Assembly: GCF_007830455.1 (NCBI RefSeq)
Contig: NZ_VLLB01000006.1
Span: 124,001-188,000, forward strand
Direction of reading: 5' to 3'
Origin: Pseudoduganella lurida
GTDB taxonomy: Bacteria; Pseudomonadota; Gammaproteobacteria; Burkholderiales; Burkholderiaceae_D
Length of the DNA: 64,000 nucleotides
The stretch's first letter is position 1, and each line of letters opens with the position of its first letter. Under the pieces are notes generated by a model that saw only the letters and a program-made list of their open reading frames with translations, was not told the DNA's origin and did no database searches. The translations under genes and the position numbers were made by a program. Shown here piece after piece: positions 17,806-28,087 of this stretch.

Positions 17806-18219
17806 GCGATTTCCGAATGGAAAAAAGCGATTTTTACTAATGAAATTAAGGACTTAGCGTCATAACTTGAAGCGGTCTCAAGTCAGAAAACGTCGAGAAA
17901 TCAGGCACCTAGACAATTTACTGAAAGTTCTACCTCATCTGCTGGCCCGGGTGCACCTGTGCCGAATGGTAAAAAATTAAACCAGGACAATTCGATAAGC
18001 TTGTCATTTGGCAACCACTCCGTCGCGCTGGGGCAACGTTTGAATCCTGAAGTAATCTTTCCTATCAGAATGCAAGTTTACCCAGCTCAGCCGCAGAAAT
18101 GCGCGGCTGGGGGCGCAGTGAGCGCTATCGGGGGCGTCCGGAAAAATTGCCTTTTAAATAAAAGACACTCCGGCGAAAATGGTGGTGTTGGGACTGAATA
18201 AATTCCCATTTGCAATATG

Positions 18220-18231
18220 TTGTCTAGACAA
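18220..18231. promoter_or_regulatory. Perfect 12-bp palindrome TTGTCTAGACAA
   Basis: The core GTCTAGAC is the kind of dyad recognised by GntR/HutC-type repressors. No regulator or promoter is evident beside it, so its role is unassigned. Confidence 0.35.
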
Positions 18232-18352
18232 ATCTGACACCCATCGAGCACGGTGCCGCGGCCATTCGGGCAGCCTGTCCGGCGCGAGCGGCCGCGCCAG
18301 AGCAACCATCAATCACGTGCGCAGGGATGCATTCATGCGGGTTACGGCGTGA

Positions 18353-18370
18353 GCGGGCACTTTCGCCCGC
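18353..18370 (-). terminator. Possible hairpin terminator after glpK
   Basis: GCGGGC and GCCCGC form a perfect 6-bp stem with a 6-base loop just past the glpK stop codon. There is no T run after it, so it may only be a transcript-end stabiliser. Confidence 0.35.
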
Positions 18371-18376
18371 CGGACG

Positions 18377-19873
<1,497 letters not shown>

Positions 19874-19885
19874 CGCGAGAATTTA

Positions 19886-20216
19886 GTGAAGCAAGCCGAT
19901 AGGCCGGATTTTGTTACGGCGCCGAAGCGCTATGACAGCCATTCCTCTAGGCGATGGATTACTCCACCGCTCAAGCTTTCTACCCGCACGCTCCGCGAGC
20001 AGCATCATCGCGTGCCTATTTGAAATTGCACCAGGTGGAGGTTACCGCGTTTCACCGTAACTTAATACGCTCGTCTCTGTGGCCCTGTTCCTCGCCTTAT
20101 ACCCCGAAGGGCTTTCGGCGGACGGCCGTTAACCGTCACCCCGCTCTATGGAGTCCGGACCTTCCTCCCGCCAACGCATTGCTGCATCGACCAGCGGCTG
20201 TCTGGCTTGCTTCGGG
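19886..20216 (-). ncRNA. rnpB: RNase P RNA (bacterial type A)
   Basis: Catalytic RNA that trims the 5' leader of tRNA precursors. On the minus strand the transcript begins near GAAGCAAGCCAGACAG and ends near GGCTTGCTTC, so the two ends pair as helix P1. Conserved core pieces are visible, such as the GGAGTCC-type junction (plus-strand text near 20140-20170) and the AGGTGGAG/GGTAA regions. Size is about 330 bases. A -10 element TACAAT at 20226-20221 lies 5-8 bases before the inferred 5' end. Exact ends are approximate. Confidence 0.92.
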
Positions 20217-20332
20217 GCGTATTGTACCCGATCGCACCGGCTCATCGGATTGAAAAACCGTGTCGCCATTTGCAAAGCAGTCCACCGGGGGCGGTTCTAG
20301 AATGCCCCATCCCAATCGCTGGAGGTTCTCCG

Positions 20333-22030
20333 ATGACGTTCCCTACCCGCTCCGGCGGCCAGATCCTGGTCGACGCCCTGAAACTCCACGGCGTCGACAC
20401 GGCCTTCGGCGTGCCCGGCGAAAGCTATCTCGATGTGCTGGACGCGCTGCGCGACTCCGGCATCCGCTTCGTCATCAACCGGCAGGAAGGCGGCGCGGCC
20501 TTCATGGCGGATGCCTACGGCAAGCTGACGGGGCAGCCGGGCATCTGCTTCGTCACCCGCGGTCCTGGCGCCACGAACGCGTCGATCGGCGTGCATACGG
20601 CCTACCAGGATTCCACGCCGATGATCCTGTTCATCGGCCAGGTGGGCGGCGACTTCGTCGACCGCGAAGCCTTCCAGGAAGTGGACTACCGCCGCATGTA
20701 CGGCCAGATGGCGAAATGGGTGGCGCAGATCGACCGCGCCGAACGCATTCCCGAATACCTGGCGCGCGCCTTCCAGGTGGCCACCAGCGGCCGCCAGGGT
20801 CCGGTGGTGCTGGCCCTGCCGGAAGACATGCTGGTGACGCAGGCGGCAGTCGCCGACACGCGCCGTTACCAGCCGGTGCAGGCCGCGCCTGCGCAGGAAC
20901 AGATGGCGCAGCTGCGCGCGATGCTGGCACAGGCCGAACGCCCCCTGCTGCTGCTGGGCGGCAGCGGCTGGACGGACGCGGCGCGCGCCGACATCACCCG
21001 CTTCGCCGAAGACAATGCGCTGCCGGTGGCCTGCGCGTTCCGCTTCCAGGATCTGCTCGATAACGAACACCCCCACTATGCGGGCGATGTGGGCATCGGC
21101 ATCAACCCGAAACTGGCGGCGCGGGTGCGCGAGGCGGACGTGCTGATCGCGCTGGGCCCGCGCCTGGGCGAGATGACGACGAGCGGCTACACGCTGCTCG
21201 AGTCCCCGGTGCCGCGCCAGCGGCTGGTGCACATCCACCCGCATGCGGAGGAACTGGGCAGCGTGTACCAGGCCGAGCTGATGATCGCCAGCGGCATGCC
21301 GCAGGCGGCGCGGATGCTGGCGGCGCTGGCACCCGTCGAGGCGGACAAGTGGCAGGCCAGCGTGGCGCAGGCGCGCGCAGAGCTGCAGGCCTGGCAGCAG
21401 CAGCCGGCCATCTTCACCGACGGCACGGCGCCACTGAACCTGTGGCAGGTCATGCAGACGATCGGCACGCTGGCGCCGCACGACGTGATCATCACGAACG
21501 GCGCCGGCAACTACGCCACCTGGGCGCACCGCTTCCATTCGTACGGCGGCGCGCGCACGCAGCTGGCGCCGACCAGCGGTGCGATGGGCTACAGCGTGCC
21601 GGCCGCCGTGGCCGCGAAGATCGTCGATCCGTCGCGCACGGTGATCGCGTTTGCCGGCGACGGCGAATTCATGATGAACGGCCAGGAGCTGGCCACGGCG
21701 GTGCAGTACGGCGCGGGCGTGATCATCATCGTCTTCAACAACCGCATGTTCGGCACGATCCGCATGCACCAGGAAAAAACCTATCCGGGCCGCGTGTCCG
21801 GCACCGAACTGGAAAATCCGGACTTCGCGGCACTGGCGCAAGCCTATGGCGGCCACGGTGAAATCGTGGAAGCCACCGCGCAGTTCGCGCCGGCCCTGGG
21901 GCGCGCCCTCGCTTTCACACGCGCGAAGGGGCTGCCAGCACTGATCGAGCTGCGCTACGACGGCAACCTGATCACGCCGGGCGCCACGCTGGAAACGCTG
22001 CGCGCCAATGCGGAGGCGGCGCGCAACTAA
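20333..22030 (+). CDS. Thiamine-diphosphate enzyme, acetolactate synthase large-subunit-like
   Basis: Probably joins or cleaves 2-oxo acids using thiamine diphosphate. The 565 residues show the catalytic glutamate region (NRQEGGAAFMADAYG), the GPGATNA motif and the C-terminal cofactor motif GDGEFMMNGQEL ending in FNN. The ATG follows GGAGG by about seven bases. There is no regulatory small subunit and no branched-chain amino-acid gene nearby, so biosynthetic acetolactate synthase is not certain; other carboligases or decarboxylases of this fold are possible. Confidence 0.85.
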   Translation: MTFPTRSGGQILVDALKLHGVDTAFGVPGESYLDVLDALRDSGIRFVINRQEGGAAFMADAYGKLTGQPGICFVTRGPGATNASIGVHTAYQDSTPMILFIGQVGGDFVDREAFQEVDYRRMYGQMAKWVAQIDRAERIPEYLARAFQVATSGRQGPVVLALPEDMLVTQAAVADTRRYQPVQAAPAQEQMAQLRAMLAQAERPLLLLGGSGWTDAARADITRFAEDNALPVACAFRFQDLLDNEHPHYAGDVGIGINPKLAARVREADVLIALGPRLGEMTTSGYTLLESPVPRQRLVHIHPHAEELGSVYQAELMIASGMPQAARMLAALAPVEADKWQASVAQARAELQAWQQQPAIFTDGTAPLNLWQVMQTIGTLAPHDVIITNGAGNYATWAHRFHSYGGARTQLAPTSGAMGYSVPAAVAAKIVDPSRTVIAFAGDGEFMMNGQELATAVQYGAGVIIIVFNNRMFGTIRMHQEKTYPGRVSGTELENPDFAALAQAYGGHGEIVEATAQFAPALGRALAFTRAKGLPALIELRYDGNLITPGATLETLRANAEAARN

Positions 22031-22036
22031 GGCGTA

Positions 22037-22597
22037 TCAGCCCTGCGTCGGTGGCAGCGGCTGCCACTTCGGCGCTTCCGGCTGGCCGGCCGCCGGGGCC
22101 TCGGCCGGTTTTTCCTTCCCGGCCGGACAGGCGCGGCAGGCCTTCGGCTGCTGGCCGTAGTTGCGCACCTTGTCCAGCTTCATGGGGATCGATTCGTCCG
22201 CGCAGTAGCCGCCATCGAGCGTGAGCGTCTCGCCGTCGGCGGAGAACTTGCCGCTCAGCGTGCGCTCCGGCTCGTCCGGCGGCTGCACCGTGAAGTACAT
22301 CTGCCGGCCGCGCGGATCGACATTGACATCGTTGGCGACGACGGGCCACGACAGCCCGCCGGCCGTGTATTCGTAGATCACGGTGTCCACTTCGGCAAAG
22401 CGCTGCAGCGTGATGCGCTGGCCGCCGAACTCGCCGCCCGGCTGCACGCACAGGTCGGAATAGACGGCCATGCCGTAGCGCGGGATGCCGCCTTTTTCAG
22501 CGGCGGACTTTTTATCACCCTTCGAGGGTGCGGCCGCAAGGGCGGCGCAGGAGATGGCGAGCAGTGCAAGTGCGGCGACGCGATGTGTTGTTTTCAT
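22037..22597 (-). CDS. Hypothetical exported protein
   Basis: The 186 residues begin with a clear signal peptide (MKTTHRVAALALLAISCAALAAAP) and continue as a hydrophilic domain with four or five cysteines, then a Pro/Ala/Glu-rich tail. I do not recognise the family. The start was placed at the signal peptide; the open frame continues upstream through the terminator, which argues against a longer protein. It converges tail-to-tail with the thiamine-diphosphate enzyme, six bases apart. Confidence 0.75.
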   Translation of the reverse strand: MKTTHRVAALALLAISCAALAAAPSKGDKKSAAEKGGIPRYGMAVYSDLCVQPGGEFGGQRITLQRFAEVDTVIYEYTAGGLSWPVVANDVNVDPRGRQMYFTVQPPDEPERTLSGKFSADGETLTLDGGYCADESIPMKLDKVRNYGQQPKACRACPAGKEKPAEAPAAGQPEAPKWQPLPPTQG

Positions 22598-22642
22598 TGG
22601 AGCAGTCGGGGCATGGGAGATGGCGCATTCTAACGCGCCCAT

Positions 22643-22675
22643 AAAAAAACCGGCCGCCCGAAGGCAGCCGGTTTT
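22643..22675 (-). terminator. Rho-independent terminator after the porin gene
   Basis: On the minus strand AAAACCGGC pairs across CTGCCTTCGGGCGG with GCCGGTTTT, followed by a run of T residues. It lies about 40 bases past the porin stop codon. Confidence 0.9.
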
Positions 22676-22715
22676 CGGTGCGGCCAGGCGAACCTGGCCG
22701 GCAAGCGAGAAACGC

Positions 22716-23801
22716 TTAGAACGAGTGACGCACGCCCACGTTGAACGCGGTGTCGCCCGTACCGACTTCGGTGTTGCCACCGACGGTGTACGAAGCGCCG
22801 TTGCGGTTGTCGATGCGCGCGTACGACACGTAGGCCGTGGTGCGCTTCGAGATGTCGTGCGTGTAGCCCAGGGCCCACTGCTTGGCATCGCGGTTGGCGA
22901 ATTCACGGTCGTCGGCGTAGATGTACGACACGATGACCTTGCCGGTCTTGCCAGCGACAGGGATCTGCACGCCCACCAGGCCGTCGCGGCTGTCCTGCGA
23001 CGCGGCGATGGCAGCCGTCGTGTACGCGGTACCGTTCGGGTAGGCGACGCTGTTCAGGCCCTTGTTCTGGTTGTACATGAAGAACGCTTTGGCGACGTTG
23101 AAGTCATAGTTCACGGCCAGCAGGCTGTTGTGGCCGATGCCGCGCTCGACGACCGGTGCGATGCCGGTGGCGGTGTCGTTGTTGCGGTTGTTGTACGCCA
23201 GACGCGCGTTCAGCGGGCCGTTGGTGTACGACAGCGCAGCGCTGACCTGACGGCCGGCCGACGAATCGGACTGCTCGCCGAAGCCGTAGAACACTTCGCC
23301 GGAGAAGCCGTTGAACAGCGGCGTCTGGTACACGACGGCGTTGCTGTTACGCAGGTTGATGCCGTTGGCCGGGAACAGGTTCTTGGCCGAGCCAGCCAGG
23401 CCGGCGGCGAACGGGTCACCGACCTGGGCCAGGGCGTTGTACCAAGGGGTGTACTGGCGGCCGACCGTCAGGGTGCCGGCGGTGTTCGAACGCAGGCCGA
23501 CGAAGGCCTGGCGGTTGAACAGCGTGTTGTTCGTGTTGTCCAGGGTGCCGTCGTCGACCTTGTAGCCGGTTTCCAGCGTGAAGATCGCGGACAGGCCGCC
23601 ACCCAGGTCTTCGGTACCGCGGAAGCCGATACGCGAAGCGTTGGCCACGCCGGACGACAGCTTGGTCACGTTGCCCAGCTTGCCGCCGCGCTCGCTGACG
23701 ATACCTGCATCGACGATACCGTAGATCGTTACATTCGATTGTGCAAAAGCGGCGCTGCTCATGGCGCCCAGAACTGCGACGGAGATTAGAGTTTTTTTCA
23801 T
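22716..23801 (-). CDS. General porin (Burkholderiales Gram-negative porin family)
   Basis: Outer-membrane trimeric beta-barrel channel for small hydrophilic solutes. The 361 residues begin with a signal peptide (MKKTLISVAVLGAMSSAAFAQ), then SNVTIYGIVDAG, the typical first strand of this family. The sequence is rich in aromatic and glycine-alternating beta strands and ends NVGVRHSF with the terminal phenylalanine needed for barrel insertion. It is a single-gene unit closed by a strong terminator. Confidence 0.95.
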   Translation of the reverse strand: MKKTLISVAVLGAMSSAAFAQSNVTIYGIVDAGIVSERGGKLGNVTKLSSGVANASRIGFRGTEDLGGGLSAIFTLETGYKVDDGTLDNTNNTLFNRQAFVGLRSNTAGTLTVGRQYTPWYNALAQVGDPFAAGLAGSAKNLFPANGINLRNSNAVVYQTPLFNGFSGEVFYGFGEQSDSSAGRQVSAALSYTNGPLNARLAYNNRNNDTATGIAPVVERGIGHNSLLAVNYDFNVAKAFFMYNQNKGLNSVAYPNGTAYTTAAIAASQDSRDGLVGVQIPVAGKTGKVIVSYIYADDREFANRDAKQWALGYTHDISKRTTAYVSYARIDNRNGASYTVGGNTEVGTGDTAFNVGVRHSF

Positions 23802-23968
23802 TACTTTTCCTTCAGTTGTGTTGCATCTAAAAATAAGGCAACGGCTAAATGATGCTGAGTCGACAGTGCGGTGCTTGGGCTACATGGTCCCGGACCGCTT
23901 ATGGTGAGGGCAAACCCCGAATTGCCACTGTGCCGCGTGCCCCGGATCGGGGCGGCGGCGTTCACGTG

Positions 23969-25606
23969 TTATCGCGGCCGATTCAATCGCGCCGTCTTGC
24001 TGCCGGTGCCAGGGGCACTGGAGGCGGCACTATACTGAGGCTTTGACAATCCATCAAGAGTAAAGATACTGACCAGCTGGGCCAGGCTGGCGGCCTGGTC
24101 CTTCATGCTGTGCGATGCCGCGGTGGCTTCTTCCACCAGTGCCGCGTTCTGCTGCGTGACGGAATCCATTTCGGCGATGGCTTCGTTGACCTGCACGATG
24201 CCCGCGCTTTGTTGCTGTCCTGCAACAGTAATCTCGCCCATGATGTCCGTGACGCGGCGGACGCTGACCACCACTTCCTGCATCGTGCTGCCGGCCTGGT
24301 TCACCAGTTTCGTGCCCGCTTCCACTTCGCCGACCGAGTCGCCGATCAGTTCCTTGATCTCGCGCGCCGCCGCGGCGGAGCGCTGCGCCAGGTTGCGCAC
24401 TTCCGAGGCCACCACCGCGAAGCCGCGGCCCTGCTCACCGGCACGGGCCGCTTCCACCGCGGCGTTGAGCGCCAGGATGTTGGTCTGGAAAGCGATGCCG
24501 TCGATCACGCCCGTGATGTCCGAGATCTTCTTTGCCGACTCGTTGATGGAACCCATCCGTTCAACCACCTGCGACACCACCTGGCCGCCCTGCTCGGCGA
24601 TGGCCGAAGCGCTGACGGCCAGCTCGTTGGCCTGGCGCGCGCTGTCGGAGTTGTGGCGCACGGTGGAGGTCAGTTCCTCCATCGATGCCGCCGTTTCCTC
24701 CAGCGAGCTCGCCTGTGCTTCGGTGCGGGCCGACAGATCCAGGTTGCCGGCCACGACCTGCTGCGCCGCGCTGCCGATCGTATCGGTGGCCTGGCGCACC
24801 TGGCCGACGATATTGGCCAGGCTGTCACGCATCGTCTTCATTGCGTACAGCAGGCTGGAATCGTCGCCGGCGCGGGTGCGCACATCGACGCTCAGCTCGC
24901 CTGCGGCAATCTGGTTGGCCAGCTTCACCGCGTACTGCGGTTCACCGCCCAGGGTATTGACGAGCCAGCGGGTAATCACCAGCGCGCCCAGCGCGCCGAT
25001 CGCCACCGAAAACACCAGCAGGCCGATGATCCATGCGCGGGAAGAATTGTATACCTGATCACCAAATTTTGCCGCCTGGGTGCCGCCTTCGCCGTAATAT
25101 TTGACCAGCTTGTCAACCTGGCCGCGCAAGGCCACGATCAGTTTATTCGACTCGCCCCGAATGAGCTGCTTGGCCAGCGGCGTGTCCTGGGCGCGCACGG
25201 CGGCACGCAGTTTGGCGTCCTCCGTCATGTAGCGTTCCCACAACACCGTGAACTCGTTGTACAGTGCGCGCTCTTCCGGCGTCTCGATCAGCGTGACGTA
25301 TTCGTCCTGCATTTTCTTCAGTTCGACGAGGTCGTTGGCGATCACCTTGTCATATTTGTCCAGCTCGGCCACTTCGTCCGAGATGATGTATTGCAGTTCG
25401 CGGGTGCGGACCCGGGCGATCTGCGACTTGATGTCCTGGATCACGCGCATCGCCGGCATCCAGCGGTGCGACAGGTCGCTGGCGGTGTCGTTCACCTTGG
25501 CCAGCTGGTTGATCGAGAAGATGCCGACGAACGCCGTCAGCAGCAGGACGACGGCAAAGGCCAGTCCCAGTTTGGTAGAGAGCTTGCGCTCGATGAGCCA
25601 CTTCAT
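23969..25606 (-). CDS. Methyl-accepting chemotaxis protein
   Basis: Membrane receptor that signals to CheA/CheW. The 545 residues have a membrane helix near residues 12-32, a periplasmic four-helix-bundle sensor (about 35-185), a second membrane helix near 190-212, a HAMP domain, and the cytoplasmic signalling domain with its conserved tip (GIAFQTNILALNAAVEAARA). The C-terminus is a basic tail without the NWETF-type CheR-binding pentapeptide. The ligand cannot be told from sequence. No other chemotaxis gene is nearby. Confidence 0.95.
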   Translation of the reverse strand: MKWLIERKLSTKLGLAFAVVLLLTAFVGIFSINQLAKVNDTASDLSHRWMPAMRVIQDIKSQIARVRTRELQYIISDEVAELDKYDKVIANDLVELKKMQDEYVTLIETPEERALYNEFTVLWERYMTEDAKLRAAVRAQDTPLAKQLIRGESNKLIVALRGQVDKLVKYYGEGGTQAAKFGDQVYNSSRAWIIGLLVFSVAIGALGALVITRWLVNTLGGEPQYAVKLANQIAAGELSVDVRTRAGDDSSLLYAMKTMRDSLANIVGQVRQATDTIGSAAQQVVAGNLDLSARTEAQASSLEETAASMEELTSTVRHNSDSARQANELAVSASAIAEQGGQVVSQVVERMGSINESAKKISDITGVIDGIAFQTNILALNAAVEAARAGEQGRGFAVVASEVRNLAQRSAAAAREIKELIGDSVGEVEAGTKLVNQAGSTMQEVVVSVRRVTDIMGEITVAGQQQSAGIVQVNEAIAEMDSVTQQNAALVEEATAASHSMKDQAASLAQLVSIFTLDGLSKPQYSAASSAPGTGSKTARLNRPR

Positions 25607-25708
25607 GTCGGTCCTTGTCAGGTTGTCCAGTGAGCAGGGAAATTGCTGAGAGGCAATATTCTATCGCATTGCGGCGGCGCACGATTGAATGCACAAAAAG
25701 TTTGCGTG

Positions 25709-25723
25709 ACATTGTCACAATGT
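25709..25723. promoter_or_regulatory. Perfect palindrome ACATTGT-C-ACAATGT upstream of the chemotaxis receptor
   Basis: A 7-1-7 perfect dyad about 100 bases before the receptor start, in the gap between it and the dioxygenase operon. It is a plausible operator for either direction; the regulator is unknown. A TAGAAT -10-like element for the receptor lies nearer the gene. The rest of this 347-bp gap holds a TGTG...CACA dyad near 25854-25872 and no gene. Confidence 0.4.
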
Positions 25724-25953
25724 GTCGTTTTTCCGCATTTCCGAATTTTCACTTATGGCGGACAAGGACTTGCACCAACTTTGCAAACTTCCCTATGACG
25801 GAGCACTGGCGCAATAAACATTTCTACGAGGATATGGTCACCTTTTGGCATTATGTGTGTTGCAACGCACAAAACTCCGCTTGAAACTTGTTCAGCAATG
25901 GAAGAAAATGGCTCCATTATTGCCGTGTGGCAATTCCACCCACAGGAGCTTCC

Positions 25954-26928
25954 ATGTTTTCTTCGATTGAGCAATCCGGCAACATCGCTGTCGTACAAAC
26001 CAACTTTTCCTGGGGCGAAGACCTCGCCCGCGTGATCGCCATCGTCGAGCGCCACTTCGACGACTTCAACGGCAACGGCTTCTATCCGCATCCCGACGAA
26101 GAGTCCCTGCAGCGCGAGCTGCTGCAAGTGCCCACGCTGGCCAAGTTCGCCGCCCAGGTCGGCAGCCGCAAGGCCCGCGGCCTGGCCATCACGGGCCTCG
26201 GCCTGGCCGGCATGTCCGAAGCGCACCGCAACGCCGTGCTGTACGCCATCGCGCTGACCCAGGGTTTCCCGACCTCCACCGACCAGCGCACCAAGCGCGT
26301 CGCCTGGGATGTGCGGGCCCGCGCCGGCACCCAGTCCAAATTCGTCACCTTCTCCGAGCGCGTCGGCAATGCCGACATGCACACGGACTCGTCGTTCTAC
26401 CCGATGCCGGAAGAGCAGTTCATGCTGTACGTGGTGTCGTCCGCCCGCTGCAACGGTGGCGAGTCGCTGCTGATCGACGTGGAAGACATCGTGGCCGAAC
26501 TGCAGAAGACCGAAGCCGGCCGCGCCGCCTACGCGCTGCTGCTGACCCGCGACGTGCCGTTCCGCGTGCCGTCCGTGTACGCGGCCCAGGACGACCAGGT
26601 CGAAATATTCTACGCCCCGGTCTTCCACTCGGAAGGCACGGCGATGCGGTGGCGCTACGATTCGATTGAAAAAGGACTTGCGGCGCGCCCCGATCTGGCC
26701 ACGCCCGACCTGGTGGCCGCCCTGCGCCTGCTGAACGACGTGATCGAAACGGGTGCGCCGCGCTTCGTGCGCCAGCTGCCGGACGATACACTGCTGTGCG
26801 CGGACAACCACCGCACGCTGCACGGCCGCGCGATGTACACGGACCCGGACCGCCACCTGATCCGCATCCGCATCTCGAGCACGCCGAACGCGCTGCGCGT
26901 GGGCCCTTCCGGCGTCGCCGCGGACTAA
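25954..26928 (+). CDS. TauD/TfdA-family Fe(II)/2-oxoglutarate dioxygenase
   Basis: Probably hydroxylates or desaturates a small molecule using 2-oxoglutarate and oxygen. In 324 residues the iron ligands are visible as HTD (His143, Asp145) and LHGR (His290), with a 2-oxoglutarate-binding arginine in RIRI near residue 304. The start MFSSIEQSG follows CAGGAGCT. It is twelve bases upstream of an AEC transporter, so substrate import or product export is likely linked. The substrate is unknown; members of this family occur both in catabolism and in natural-product pathways. Confidence 0.85.
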   Translation: MFSSIEQSGNIAVVQTNFSWGEDLARVIAIVERHFDDFNGNGFYPHPDEESLQRELLQVPTLAKFAAQVGSRKARGLAITGLGLAGMSEAHRNAVLYAIALTQGFPTSTDQRTKRVAWDVRARAGTQSKFVTFSERVGNADMHTDSSFYPMPEEQFMLYVVSSARCNGGESLLIDVEDIVAELQKTEAGRAAYALLLTRDVPFRVPSVYAAQDDQVEIFYAPVFHSEGTAMRWRYDSIEKGLAARPDLATPDLVAALRLLNDVIETGAPRFVRQLPDDTLLCADNHRTLHGRAMYTDPDRHLIRIRISSTPNALRVGPSGVAAD

Positions 26929-26940
26929 GGAGTTTCTGCA

Positions 26941-27858
26941 ATGCTGGCATCCATCATCCCCGTATTCCTGATCCTGCTGCTCGGGGTGGCCATCCGCCGC
27001 TACGGCTGGATGCCGGCCGACTTCTTCCCGTCGATCGAGAAGTTCTCGTACAACATCGCCTTCCCGGCCATGCTGTTCGCCGGCACCGCGCGGCTGTCGT
27101 TCCACGGCAGCCAGGTGGGAGAACTGGCGCTGGCGACGCTGCTGCCGACCTTCCTGATCGTCGTGCTGACACTGGCGTCGCTGCTGCTGATGCCGACGCT
27201 GCCAGGTGCCAGCCGCTCCTCGGTGATGCAGGGCGCGATGCGTCCCAACACGTATTTCGGCCTGGCCGTGGCGGCACTCGTGTTCGATGCCAAGACGGCC
27301 TCGCTGGTGATGCTGGCGCTGGCGCTGTGCCTGCCGGTGGTGAATGCCCTGTCCGTCATCGCGCTGGCCTGGTGGAGCGGCAGCAAGCCGAACCTGGCCA
27401 CCGTCGGCAGGACGCTGGCACGCAACCCGATCATCCAGGCCACGCTGGCCGGCGTGATCGTCAGCCTGCTGGACATCGCGCTGCCGACCGCGCTGATGAA
27501 CACGCTCGACATCCTCGGCAAGTCGGCCACCGCGCTGGGCCTGCTGTGCGTGGGCGGCGGCCTGGTGTTTTCGCTGGAAGGCGCGCGCCCCGGCGCGCTG
27601 GCCGTCAGCTCGGTGCTGAAACTGCTGGCGATGCCGCTGCTCGCCGCCCAGGTGTGCCTGCTGGCCGGCGTGGCGCCGGAGGTGGCGCTGGCCGCGTGCT
27701 TCTACTGCGCCTTGCCGACCGCGCCGAATGCGTACATCATGGCGCGCCAGCTGGGCGGCGACACGCGCCTGATGGCATCCCTGATCACCTTGCAGACGCT
27801 GCTCGCCCTCGTGACCGTACCGCTGAGCCGCCTGTTCATGCCGGCACTGGGTGCGTAA
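26941..27858 (+). CDS. AEC (auxin efflux carrier) family transporter
   Basis: Inner-membrane secondary transporter of about ten helices. The 305 residues begin MLASIIPVFLILLLGVAIRR, the typical first helix, and contain the central NPIIQATLAG helix-break motif of the family. Known bacterial relatives move small organic acids such as malate. It follows the dioxygenase gene by twelve bases and is probably cotranscribed, with a good ribosome site (AAGGAG). Confidence 0.88.
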   Translation: MLASIIPVFLILLLGVAIRRYGWMPADFFPSIEKFSYNIAFPAMLFAGTARLSFHGSQVGELALATLLPTFLIVVLTLASLLLMPTLPGASRSSVMQGAMRPNTYFGLAVAALVFDAKTASLVMLALALCLPVVNALSVIALAWWSGSKPNLATVGRTLARNPIIQATLAGVIVSLLDIALPTALMNTLDILGKSATALGLLCVGGGLVFSLEGARPGALAVSSVLKLLAMPLLAAQVCLLAGVAPEVALAACFYCALPTAPNAYIMARQLGGDTRLMASLITLQTLLALVTVPLSRLFMPALGA

Positions 27859-27902
27859 CTAAAAGTCAACGGCATTCATTCATTTAAAATATTTTTCGCC
27901 TT

Positions 27903-27979
27903 ATTGTCCAATACAAACGTGCGGCAACACGTTAAAAGGAGTAAATTCTGCTTACCCCGTCTACCATGTCGTGGACAAT
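27903..27979. repeat. Spaced inverted repeat upstream of the MerR/B12 regulator
   Basis: ATTGTCCA (27903-27910) and TGGACAAT (27972-27979) are perfect complements 61 bases apart in an A+T-rich gap. They could be two operator half-sites for looping control of the downstream regulator. Direct evidence is limited to the symmetry. Confidence 0.4.
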
Positions 27980-28087
27980 TAGGTACGTAGTAACAATTGC
28001 CATACAACATCTTGCTCTCACTGCAATTTTTCCGGTTGAAAAGGACTGTAGAATGCCGGATGCCCAATGCAGGAGTCGCCCGCGCAG

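Larger units (their letters stand above)
17806..18376. other. Gene-free low-GC stretch between the dcw promoter and glpK
   Basis: About 570 bases, visibly richer in A+T than the flanks, with no convincing gene. An 80-codon open frame at 17959-18201 (+) has no recognisable protein and no good ribosome site. The stretch holds a hairpin built on CCCAGC/GCTGGG near 18081-18111 and a 12-bp palindrome at 18220-18231. It may be decayed sequence or an unrecognised RNA. Confidence 0.5.

Noticed and set aside
17959..18201. An 80-codon open frame on the plus strand in the low-GC gap
   Set aside because: There is no ribosome site, no family resemblance and no conserved-looking codon pattern, so I treat it as chance.
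20333..22030. Assigning the thiamine-diphosphate enzyme as ilvB/ilvI
   Set aside because: There is no small subunit and no ilv context, so the gene symbol was withheld.
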